Of a stretch of 21,429 nucleotides of DNA, positions 1 through 5,656 are shown piece after piece. The stretch covers positions 1 to 21,429 of the forward strand of contig DYHU01000027.1 of NCBI GenBank assembly GCA_020724025.1. The letters are read 5' to 3'. The stretch is from Syntrophorhabdus sp. (GTDB lineage: Bacteria; Desulfobacterota; BSN033; UBA1163). The position numbers and the translations under genes are program-made. Under the pieces are notes generated by a model. That model did not search any database and was not told where the DNA came from. It saw only the letters and a program-made list of their open reading frames with translations. Position 1 is the stretch's first letter. Each line of letters opens with the position of its first letter.

Positions 1-186
1 TTTACACCCCCTTTTCTATATTTTATTATGTGATACCTCGGCATGGGCAAGCTCTTGTTTTATATCCTCAATTTCGGGCTCTCTTAAAACCTCTATAGAC
101 TCTTTGGCTTTTTCAGGGATGGATTAACAAAAATACCTACTAATCTTCTTCTTTGCTTCTTCAGCCTTTATTGATTGATTTTTGAT

Positions 187-444
187 CTAATGGGGGACAT
201 TCTGATAAATTAAATCCCGAAGGCCCACGAGATGAATAACCATTTCATCTAAAACTTCATCATAAGTATAAATAATTCTGTAATTACCCAACCGGCGTTT
301 GAAATACCCACTCAAGCTCCAACGTAAAGGTTCGTGTTTGACCAGCAAGCGATTGACCCACAACCAATTAATCTTCCTATTTACACGGTCTATCTCAGAG
401 CCTTGGATATCCTTAAAAGCATCCGGAGCGAAGAAGAGGGCCAT
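187..444 (-). CDS. RelE/ParE-family toxin
   Basis: An 85-residue protein with the size and C-terminal pattern of RelE/ParE toxins. The stretch YFKRRLGNYRIIYTYD (about residues 47-62) followed by VIHLVGLRDLIYQ is the family's central beta-strand arginine motif and last strand. Members usually cleave mRNA at the ribosome (RelE) or poison gyrase (ParE), and are held by an antitoxin encoded next to them. The start lies 9 nt after the stop of the upstream gene on the same strand, with no good Shine-Dalgarno of its own, so translation is probably coupled. The upstream gene carries an antitoxin-like tail, which supports a toxin-antitoxin pair. RelE and ParE cannot be separated with confidence here, and the catalytic basic residues were not assigned individually. 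Toxicity is inferred. Confidence 0.8.
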   Translation of the reverse strand: MALFFAPDAFKDIQGSEIDRVNRKINWLWVNRLLVKHEPLRWSLSGYFKRRLGNYRIIYTYDEVLDEMVIHLVGLRDLIYQNVPH

Positions 445-453
445 AAATGTTGC

Positions 454-1191
454 TCAATTTACCTTTTTGGTTATTTTGGCTATTTCGGCAGGAGAAAGAA
501 GACAGTTGTGCGGCAACTTGGACGACTTTAACAGCCTTTCTTTGATCTCTGGTTTTAATTCAAGACCTTCATCCGGGTCAGGGAAATTTTCTTCAAATTC
601 TTCTATCAAGACACTGAGCCGGGTCATTTCTTTCCTTAAAAGAGGGATTTCGGCAAGGCTGGTGGTTCGGGCTGAAAGAATGTAATTGTACTGGTCGGCT
701 GGAAAATCATCTTGATCTTGAAAGGGGCCAGAATATCCCACTTCTGAAGGCTGTTCAAGCTTCTGAAATTCCACGGTAAATAAAGGCTCATAAAGAGTGA
801 GGGTTACCGGCTCTGGGCCCACATTTAGAAGATTCATTGTTAATCGGCCCCTAAACCCTGGATCAAGCTGTAATCCTCCGAAAGCATTTATCCCCCGTCT
901 TGCAAATGTGGACCGGATTCCGAATCTACCACATATACTCAAGGGGATTTTCAGTTTTTCAAGAGATAATACACCTACCATTTGACCAGAATGAATTTGA
1001 TAGGTAGGATGTTTGTCTGTTAACTCAATAACCATCCCAAGATTTTCAGAACTTAGAGGGCTGGCAAGAATTTTGTGACCCAGACGAAGATCATATGAGG
1101 CCGGTTGTAGAAATTCCGGCTCAAATGGTTCGATAACCAATTTTTTTCTTCTCACCATAGCATTAATTTGTTTCCCGGATAAAATGCCCAT
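454..1191 (-). CDS. dCTP deaminase/dUTPase-fold protein with RelB-like antitoxin tail
   Basis: A 245-residue protein. Residues 1-150 are the trimeric dCTP deaminase/dUTPase fold: QPASYDLRLG at 29-38, RSTFARRG at 93-100 (matching Ser111 and Arg115 of E. coli Dcd) and LDPGFRGRLTMN at 109-120. The deaminase catalytic Glu, 10 residues after the Asp of DPG, is Asn120 here, so dCTP deamination looks lost; nucleotide binding may remain. Residues ~185-245 are an added tail. DPDEGLELKPEIKERLL at 205-221 and SPAEIAKI near the end resemble the toxin-binding end of RelB-type antitoxins that precede relE genes. The next gene, 9 nt downstream, is a RelE/ParE toxin. The start is supported by GAGG about 7 nt before ATG. 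I infer an antitoxin whose DNA- or ligand-binding part has been replaced by a nucleotide-binding fold. A plain Dcd paralogue is the alternative. Confidence 0.82.
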   Translation of the reverse strand: MGILSGKQINAMVRRKKLVIEPFEPEFLQPASYDLRLGHKILASPLSSENLGMVIELTDKHPTYQIHSGQMVGVLSLEKLKIPLSICGRFGIRSTFARRGINAFGGLQLDPGFRGRLTMNLLNVGPEPVTLTLYEPLFTVEFQKLEQPSEVGYSGPFQDQDDFPADQYNYILSARTTSLAEIPLLRKEMTRLSVLIEEFEENFPDPDEGLELKPEIKERLLKSSKLPHNCLLSPAEIAKITKKVN

Positions 1192-1207
1192 CTTTTCCCT
1201 CGATTTT

Positions 1208-1259
1208 ATTATAACTCAATATCAAGGTTTCTCATATCAAGGTTTCTCAATCCTGTCAA
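1208..1259 (-). promoter_or_regulatory. Promoter and tandem-repeat operator of the deaminase-toxin pair
   Basis: On the minus strand TTGACA (1259-1254) is followed after 17 nt by TATGAG (1236-1231). A second -10-like TATAAT lies at 1213-1208. Two perfect tandem 15-bp copies, tatcaaggtttctca at 1220-1234 and 1235-1249, cover this stretch. Tandem sites over a toxin-antitoxin promoter usually serve autoregulation; that role here is inferred. Confidence 0.5.
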
Positions 1260-1307
1260 CAAAATATTTTGTCCATTTCCCCCCCCAACATCTACCGGCT
1301 GCAATCA

Positions 1308-1544
1308 TCACCCTGTTTTATTCTCTAAAATTTTGTCTACATTGTCAATAAGTTTTTTTGCTCTATTGTAAGTATGCCACGAGGGGTTTCTGGATTCTTG
1401 GTCGCTTCCTATTTGATCCTGTAAAGCCCCGCTTTGTAGGCGGGGATAGAGCTGACCTGGCCCGTGGAATTTATCATGACGAACTCCACTCCGGATCTCA
1501 AGATTGATATATTCCGAAAGGGCATTGACCAGGGAGATACCCAT
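1308..1544 (-). pseudogene. Remnant possibly of a nucleotidyltransferase substrate-binding (HI0074-like) gene
   Basis: A 78-codon frame without a recognisable ribosome-binding site. Its C-terminal part, SRNPSWHTYN followed by a helix, resembles the SRN-x-x-SHTYN motif of HI0074-type substrate-binding proteins that pair with small MNT nucleotidyltransferases. The middle part, LYPRLQSGA, is simply the translation of the GC-rich hairpin at 1427-1445, so the frame looks interrupted by a small palindromic repeat. No nucleotidyltransferase gene is seen beside it. The match rests on about ten residues, so this is a tentative fragment call; a chance open frame is possible. Confidence 0.28.
1427..1445. 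repeat. REP-like GC hairpin
   Basis: CCCCGC (1427-1432) and GCGGGG (1440-1445) form a 6-bp stem with a 7-nt loop, preceded by AAG. Related hairpins preceded by CAAG occur at 4615-4634 and 4670-4689. This one sits inside the gene remnant at 1308-1544. From here to 1765 I see no convincing gene. Confidence 0.45.
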
Positions 1545-1765
1545 CCGTTGAAGCCCTCTGGAGGGATGGAAAAATCTATCATCTAAGAAAAGGAAGAGAG
1601 AAAGGTTCAGATTTACTTTTTGCCGGGTCTTGCTGGTGATTTCGGGGTGAGCGGTCCGGGAAGTGATCCAACTTCTTTATCTCCGTCTGTGGGCCATTTT
1701 TTAATTGATCTTTCTACAAATTAGAGGTATCTTAGCGGCAATAGGCTGTTGAGAAAAGTGCGTGC

Positions 1766-1825
1766 GGGCCTCCATAGGGAGTCGACCCCGACAAGCCGGG
1801 AAATCCTCACCCGGTTTGGAGGCCC
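1766..1825 (+). promoter_or_regulatory. Closed-stem structured element upstream of the first prophage gene
   Basis: GGGCCTCCA (1766-1774) and TGGAGGCCC (1817-1825) form a perfect 9-bp stem enclosing 42 nt. Inside it CCGGG (1796-1800) can pair with CCCGG (1810-1814). It ends about 20 nt before the ribosome-binding site of the gene at 1859, so it could be a leader structure. It does not match any riboswitch consensus I know, and it lacks a terminal T-run. Confidence 0.4.
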
Positions 1826-1858
1826 AAATCAAAACGAGGGCCATGAGAGGAGATGGCA

Positions 1859-2410
1859 ATGTCGAAGAAAGAATGGGAAGAAGAGTTTTTTAAAAAAATA
1901 AGATGGGTATTACCCTCGAAACCCGGAGAAGGTATTAACCTTCATCCCCTATTTTTCCATAGAATATCCCCAGTCGGACTGATGTTCCTATGTAATATTA
2001 CTGGGAGGTTCTTTTTTGTCCACACTGAAGGAGAAAACCCAGGGGTGAAGCCCTTTAGTATAATTGATGCCATTGATGAGAACAATGAAATCGTTTTAAA
2101 AATCAATTTGAATCAGAACCGGGGTGATATAGAAGAAGTCTTTAAGAAGATCTTAACTCTCTCATTTGCCGAGTTAAAAAAGCATGGTAGAAAAAGAGTA
2201 AGGATTTCAAAACGAGAGTTCGATTTGTATAATAAGGTCTATGAACTCAAGGAAAAGAAAGGATGGAATTTTCCGAAGATCGCGAGAGAGATGTTTCCAA
2301 GAGATTTCAATGAAGCTGTAAAGGACGGAACAAATAGAGATAGCGCAATTAAGAAAGTGGCGCGGTTTTACCGTGAAGCGAAAAAATTAATTAACGGGCA
2401 ACCCTTATAG
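1859..2410 (+). CDS. Hypothetical protein with HTH-like C-terminus
   Basis: A 183-residue protein I do not recognise. The N-terminal ~115 residues are mixed alpha/beta with no motif I can name. The C-terminal ~65 residues (FDLYNKVYELKEKKGWNFPKIAREMFP, split here as a helix, a turn and a second helix, then a run ending in KKVARFYREAKKLI) look like a helix-turn-helix of the kind that counts repeats in small phage and plasmid regulators. An ATG at 1853 is in frame, but GAGAGGAG (1845-1852) touches it; the same Shine-Dalgarno is 6 nt from the ATG at 1859, which is therefore preferred. It is AT-rich compared with the capsid gene that follows, and it reads in the same direction as the prophage block. 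It could be a phage early gene or an unrelated host gene at the edge of the element. Confidence 0.65.
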   Translation: MSKKEWEEEFFKKIRWVLPSKPGEGINLHPLFFHRISPVGLMFLCNITGRFFFVHTEGENPGVKPFSIIDAIDENNEIVLKINLNQNRGDIEEVFKKILTLSFAELKKHGRKRVRISKREFDLYNKVYELKEKKGWNFPKIAREMFPRDFNEAVKDGTNRDSAIKKVARFYREAKKLINGQPL

Positions 2411-2443
2411 AGGGGAAACTTTTTTCAGTCTAAAATACTTTCC

Positions 2444-2471
2444 TTGTATTTAATATTAATTACGATATAAA
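2444..2471 (+). promoter_or_regulatory. Possible promoter for the XRE-type regulator
   Basis: TTGTAT (2444-2449) and TATAAA (2466-2471) are separated by 16 nt in an AT-rich gap before the HTH gene at 2524. The -10 is good and the -35 is weak. Confidence 0.35.
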
Positions 2472-2484
2472 GTCATCATGGGAG

Positions 2485-2505
2485 AAAAAACCGGATGGCT
2501 TTTTT
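2485..2505 (+). terminator. Short AT-rich hairpin with T-run
   Basis: AAAAAACC (2485-2492), a 4-nt loop and GGCTTTTTT (2497-2505) give a weak hairpin with one mismatch ending in six T. It could end transcripts from 1859-2410 or attenuate transcription into the next gene. The same string GGCTTTTTTATTT recurs before the gene at 7658. Confidence 0.35.
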
Positions 2506-2523
2506 ATTTGGGAGAAGAGCTCT

Positions 2524-2751
2524 TTGAATGAGTTGAAGAAAATTCGTATGCTCGATAAGGAGATCACTCAGTTTGAGTTGTCCCGCAGAAGTGGGGTCCA
2601 TCCGTCTCGACTTTCACTCATCGAAAATAAGCTAACGAAACCGACTGCAAACGAGGTGCGGCGGATCTCCGAAGCCCTGGGTATGCTTCCTGAGGAAGTC
2701 TTTGGTCCGGGAGCGGTGATGGGTAAATTGATTGAAAGAGGAAGTGATTAA
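2524..2751 (+). CDS. XRE/Cro-cI-family small transcriptional regulator
   Basis: A 75-residue protein consisting almost wholly of a Cro/cI-type helix-turn-helix. ITQFELSRRSGVHPSRLSLIE (here shortened to ITQFELSRRSGVH and SRLSLIENKLTKPT, about residues 14-40) has the typical helix 2-turn-helix 3 pattern, and NEVRRISEALGMLPEEVF is the fourth and fifth helix of the XRE fold. It presumably binds operator DNA as a dimer and may be a phage repressor or Cro-like switch. The start is TTG at 2524 with GGGAGAAGAG upstream; an in-frame ATG at 2548 would remove the first helix and is less likely. It lies just before the capsid gene, an unusual place for a repressor, which may reflect deletion of the genes once between them. 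Confidence 0.82.
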   Translation: MNELKKIRMLDKEITQFELSRRSGVHPSRLSLIENKLTKPTANEVRRISEALGMLPEEVFGPGAVMGKLIERGSD

Positions 2752-2813
2752 CTCTTTAACTTATATTGATAGCAAATCCGATCAAAGAAATCGGAGAAAA
2801 GGAGGATGATGCG

Positions 2814-3947
2814 ATGTACATAGGATGGCTTGAAGAATCGGAGAGATTGCAGGCGGCGCTCGATAAGCTGATGGGCGTCGAGGTCGATGAAAAATTTAGG
2901 GACGTGCAGGCCTTCCGCTCGCTGAGAGGCAGCTACGTGGCGCTAACTGGAGACCAGGAGATGCGGGGCATTCCTTCCAAAGAGGGAAAGAAGCTTGGAG
3001 AGGTTTTCATGAATATGATGAACCTTCCAGCGGCTTATGCGAGCAACAGTTTCTCGTTCGTGCTCGGCAATTCCCTGTACCGGAGGCTGATCAAAGAGTA
3101 TCGGATCCCCGACTACAAGGAGGAGGTCCTGATCTCTTACGTCCGCAATGCGCCGAATTTCAAAGATATGGAGATCATCCACGTCGGCTACCTCGGGGAT
3201 GTTCCGGATGTGAATCCGGAGACGGCCGATTACCAAGAGATCACCATGCCGACGGATGTCGAATCGACCTACGCGATCAACCAGAAAGGCTGGATCATGA
3301 CGGTGACGCGAAAGGCGATCCTTAACGACGATTTGAAATCCGTCCTCCAGCTCGTCTCCAAGATGGGCCGGGCGCACAGGCGCACTCATGCGAAGCGGGC
3401 CTGGAACAAGATCATTAACAATGCCACTTATGGTGGAGACAGCAAGGCGCTGTTTCATGCCGACCACGGAAATCTGGGCGCCGTGACTCTGACCAACGAT
3501 TCAACGGGCATCGCGACTCTCACAGCCAGACTCCAGGCCATGTATGCCCAGGCCGAGCAGGATAGCGGCGCAGGACTTGCCCTTGAGCCGAAATACCTCT
3601 GGGTGCCAAGGGCTCTTCTGGAAATCGCCAAGGCGCTCAATTCTCCCTGGCCCCTTGCGGGGAGCATCAACCCCCATGCCGGACGCTTCGGAGCAACCCA
3701 TGAGAGAATCATCACAAATCCTCTCTTCACCGACGCAAACGACTGGGGGCTGATCGCAGATGCAGGCGAAGTTGAGTTATTGGAGGCGGCTTATCTCAAT
3801 GGGCAGCGGGAGCCGGAATTTTTTGTGGCGGATAACCCGGCAGCCGGCCAGATGTTCGTGGCCGACAAGATCCAGTATAAGAGCCGCCACGAGTATGAGT
3901 TCGAGATCGCGGACTACCGCGGATTCGACAAGTCAGTGGTGGGATAA
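2814..3947 (+). CDS. Phage major capsid protein (Mu gpT-like / HK97-fold type)
   Basis: A 377-residue protein resembling major head subunits of the Mu gpT-like group, often seen fused to or following a prohead protease. The most telling motif is LFHADHGNLG (213-222), then a Leu-rich helix and LEPKYLWVPRALLEIAKAL (257-275), a typical core of this capsid family. The frame is open from TTG 2766, but AAGGAGG at 2799-2805 sits 8 nt before the ATG at 2814, which is the better start. It would assemble as the icosahedral shell. Codon use is clearly GC-richer than that of neighbours on both sides, suggesting a separate origin. No protease, scaffold, portal or terminase genes remain beside it, so it is probably a stranded relic despite the intact frame. 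It ends with a strong terminator about 90 nt downstream. Confidence 0.83.
   Translation: MYIGWLEESERLQAALDKLMGVEVDEKFRDVQAFRSLRGSYVALTGDQEMRGIPSKEGKKLGEVFMNMMNLPAAYASNSFSFVLGNSLYRRLIKEYRIPDYKEEVLISYVRNAPNFKDMEIIHVGYLGDVPDVNPETADYQEITMPTDVESTYAINQKGWIMTVTRKAILNDDLKSVLQLVSKMGRAHRRTHAKRAWNKIINNATYGGDSKALFHADHGNLGAVTLTNDSTGIATLTARLQAMYAQAEQDSGAGLALEPKYLWVPRALLEIAKALNSPWPLAGSINPHAGRFGATHERIITNPLFTDANDWGLIADAGEVELLEAAYLNGQREPEFFVADNPAAGQMFVADKIQYKSRHEYEFEIADYRGFDKSVVG
3601..3633 (+). repeat. 33-bp direct repeat, copy 1 (inside the capsid gene)
   Basis: Identical over 33 bases to 5010-5042. Here it encodes part of the capsid core (WVPRALLEIAK). The flanking bases differ on both sides. Confidence 0.95.
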
Positions 3948-4033
3948 TAATTGCCTCAACCGCCAGTCCGGGGCGGGAATACCGGACCATATGGCCTCCT
4001 TGGCTCAGCTTGAGCCGCTCAGCCAAGGATGTT

Positions 4034-4076
4034 GTCCTGGTCTTGAATTTCATTCAAGACCAGGACCCTCTTTTTT
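4034..4076 (+). terminator. Rho-independent terminator after the capsid gene
   Basis: GTCCTGGTCTTGAA (4034-4047) pairs perfectly over 14 bp with 4053-4066 around a 5-nt loop, followed by CCTC and six T. A second palindrome, GGCTCA-gct-TGAGCC (4002-4016), lies just upstream. Confidence 0.85.
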
Positions 4077-4085
4077 AGGATTGAA

Positions 4086-4595
4086 GTGAGGCTGGGATTT
4101 TATTTTGAAAGAATAGTCAGCGAGATCTCCAGGATGGCCACTAAATGGCTGGTATTCGATTCCTTGACCAAATCAGGCTCGGGATGGGGAACGAAAGGAC
4201 AAACCGGATACGGCGGAATAGTCTCTTTTCTCGGCAGCATCATCGGTGGACTCAAAGAGGGTGGAGTTACAGGTCCATTACTTGCTCATTATCCTGTTTA
4301 TTCCTATGCATACGGAGGTATCGCAAAGATTCCCCAGATCGGAATCTTTGGTGAAGGAGGGGGGAGTGGTGAGGCTTTTGTCCCTCTTAAAAACGGCAAA
4401 ATCCCTGTCGAAACCAAAGGTAGTGGAGATACTTATACTTATTATATCGATGCCAGGGGCTCACAGAGAGGAGTCTCTGCGGAAATCACGAGAGCCATCC
4501 GGGAATCGGAAAACAGGGCCGTCATACGCTCCGTTAATAAAGTGGCCGATTCAAAACTTCGTGGCGGGAAATTTGCCAAAATATTTAAAGATTGA
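4086..4595 (+). pseudogene. C-terminal fragment of a phage tail tape-measure protein
   Basis: A 169-codon frame from a GTG that looks like the end of a much longer tape-measure protein, which normally has 600 or more residues. FERIVSEISRMATKWLVFDSL resembles the helix before the glycine-rich end of this family; in short pieces, the signs are EISRMATK (13-20), a Gly-rich segment GYGGIVSFLGSIIGGL (41-56) and GIFGEGGGSGEAFVPLKNG (86-104), the usual G-E-x-G-x-E-A-x-x-PL signature near the C-terminus. The coiled-coil length-setting part is absent. It begins 10 nt after the terminator that follows the capsid gene, so every gene normally lying between capsid and tape measure, and most of this gene, has been deleted. 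It is unlikely to be functional. Confidence 0.72.
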
Positions 4596-4689
4596 CCCAT
4601 TCGGCGGCGCCAAGCCTCGCCTTAAAAGGCGGGGTGAAGAAGCGCCGCTCAGGGTCAACTCTGAGCAAGCCCCAGTATTTATGCTGGGG
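4592..4689 (+). repeat. Nested hairpin plus second hairpin (REP-like cluster)
   Basis: Three stems nest inside one another: TTGACCC/GGGTCAA (4592-4598/4652-4658), GCGGCGC/GCGCCGC (4604-4610/4642-4648) and CCTCGCCT/AGGCGGGG with a G-T pair (4615-4622/4627-4634). A separate hairpin follows, CCCCAG/CTGGGG (4670-4675/4684-4689). Both GC hairpins follow CAAG. The outer stem starts at the stop codon of the tape-measure fragment. It has no T-run, so it is not an ordinary terminator. Confidence 0.6.
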
Positions 4690-4706
4690 AGTCGAAGGGT
4701 TGATCT

Positions 4707-5048
4707 ATGTCAATAACCTATCCGATCAAATTGCCCGGCCTGGATCTTCCCAATGTCGGGGAAGAAATTTCAATCACTTCGATCCGATTCAAACCGAGAT
4801 CGGTTGTGGCCATAAGCGCTTCCCCGTTTACGTTTCAACAACAAATTCAGGTCCATCAGGGCCAGATATGGGCGGCCGAAATTACTCTTCCTCCCTTGCG
4901 TGACGATATAGCCCAGGAATGGATAGCCGCCCTGTTGTCGTTAAACGGCATCCAGGGGACCTTTTATCTCGGCGACCCTGCGCAAAGACAACCGAGAGGA
5001 ACCCCGACGGGGTGCCAAGGGCTCTTCTGGAAATCGCCAAGGATATAA
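4707..5048 (+). pseudogene. Truncated phage minor tail protein ending in capsid-gene sequence
   Basis: A 113-codon frame with GAAGGG 7 nt before its ATG. The first ~95 residues resemble a siphophage minor tail protein: ASPFTFQQQIQVHQGQIWAAE (in parts: SPFTFQQQ at 38-45, HQGQIWAAEITLPPL at 49-63) and GTFYLGDPAQRQPRG at 83-97 match the pattern SPFTGxQQ...PPL...GTFLLGDP...PRG. Such proteins usually continue for about another 100 residues. Here the frame instead runs into the 33-bp capsid-gene copy at 5010-5042, read out of the capsid frame as CQGLFWKSPR, and stops. The N-terminal half thus has authentic start signals and the C-terminal half is lost. The exact family name is uncertain. Confidence 0.65.
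5010..5042 (+). repeat. 33-bp direct repeat, copy 2 (junction in the truncated tail gene)
   Basis: Exact 33-base copy of 3601-3633, placed at the point where the tail-protein similarity stops. It is followed directly by the short gap and next tail-gene start. Confidence 0.95.
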
Positions 5049-5066
5049 CAAAACGGTAATGAGATA

Positions 5067-5276
5067 ATGGCTTTAAAATTCCCTATTAGCCCGACCCCTT
5101 CCTATGTCTACGAAGAAGAATTGCTGCATCATATTCTGATATCGCGATTGTTAAGAATTACAGGTTGCGGGTTTAACCCAAAACAGCCCTTAAGATGCGT
5201 TTTAAGCGGTTGGATGGAAAGGGTAATGGGAATGCCCCTGAGAGTGTTTAAATTTTTTTTTAAACGGGGTTTTTGA
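5067..5276 (+). pseudogene. N-terminal stub of a second phage tail protein
   Basis: A 69-codon frame. Only the first ~27 residues look phage-like: FPISPTPSYVYEEELLHHILIS (in parts, FPISPTPSYVYEE and HHILIS) resembles the start of siphophage tail proteins with a P-x-SPSY-x-YEE...VLIS opening. After about position 5145 the frame turns into low-complexity sequence including RVFKFFFKRGF, which is the translation of the terminator hairpin at 5235-5274. The start of a real gene has therefore been joined to unrelated sequence. Product unlikely to be functional. Confidence 0.5.
5235..5274 (+). terminator. Bipartite hairpin with T-run
   Basis: CCCC (5235-5238) with GGGG (5266-5269), and inside it GTTTAAA (5246-5252) with TTTAAAC (5259-5265), followed by five T. 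It would separate the tail-gene stubs from the early genes that start at 5314. Confidence 0.6.
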
Positions 5277-5313
5277 GCTTTAAAGGGTATTGGCAGGGGG
5301 TAAGTAAAGGCAG

Positions 5314-5652
5314 GTGAAAAAATACGCTCTCCTGGATGAAGTGATAAAGAAGGAATTTGAAACGCTGGGGACATTCAGTAGAGCAGCAGGGGTCCCTAAG
5401 TCAACTTTGTCTTTGCTCCTCAGGGGCCGATATGGGGCTGATGAAACTAAGGTCATTAAAAGGGTCAATGAAAAATTAAAGGAATTAAGGCCGGATCTCG
5501 ACCTCGCCCACATCTGGGACCCATCCTACGCTTGGTGTCAAAAATGGCTTTTGGAAAAGAGTGTTGTCAGAAATGGTTTCAGAATTACAGTCGATGTCCG
5601 GATGAATGAAGACGGGAAATTGACCATTGCCCCGATTGTCGAAGGTTATTGA
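5314..5652 (+). CDS. HTH protein resembling the N-terminal domain of MuB
   Basis: A 112-residue protein from a GTG start. Residues ~18-52 hold a lambda-repressor-like helix-turn-helix, TFSRAAGVPKSTLSLLLRGRYGADE, whose pattern S/AG-hydrophobic-x-x-x-T-hydrophobic-S...Y...D is strikingly like the N-terminal DNA-binding domain of the Mu target-DNA ATPase MuB as I remember it. The rest (HIWDPSYAWCQKWLL and a beta-rich end, FRITVDVRMNEDGKLTIAP) is unfamiliar. The ATPase at 10515 has no such N-terminal domain, so this protein may supply it in trans, or it may simply be an early regulator. It overlaps or abuts the next gene, so the two are probably co-transcribed. The HTH is clear; the MuB connection is inference. 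Confidence 0.7.
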   Translation: MKKYALLDEVIKKEFETLGTFSRAAGVPKSTLSLLLRGRYGADETKVIKRVNEKLKELRPDLDLAHIWDPSYAWCQKWLLEKSVVRNGFRITVDVRMNEDGKLTIAPIVEGY

Positions 5653-5656
5653 TAGA

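Noticed and set aside
16..123. A 35-codon minus-strand fragment, PEKAKESIEVLREPEIEDI and onwards, just past the toxin gene
   Set aside because: It has an antitoxin-like look but no start codon signal and a stop (TAA at 126-124) directly upstream in frame. Too short to call.
454..1191. Anti-phage dCTP deaminase of the AvcD or defence-Dcd type
   Set aside because: The catalytic Glu is Asn, no cytidine deaminase zinc motif is present and the partner is a RelE/ParE toxin.
1766..1825. tRNA
   Set aside because: Too short at 60 nt, with no T-arm GTTC motif and no CCA-type acceptor; only the outer stem is strong.
2943..3467. 174-codon minus-strand frame opposite the capsid gene
   Set aside because: Antisense to a well-supported phage gene of high GC. 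The product has no motif, and other frames inside the capsid gene (3455-3753) are of the same kind.
4246..4903. Overlapping plus-strand frames across the tape-measure fragment and the hairpins
   Set aside because: They read the tape-measure and tail genes in other frames, and their sequences are Arg/Ser-rich without any family pattern.
3601..5042. The 33-bp repeat as template and variable repeats of a diversity-generating retroelement
   Set aside because: There is no reverse transcriptase nearby and the copies are identical, without adenine-specific changes.
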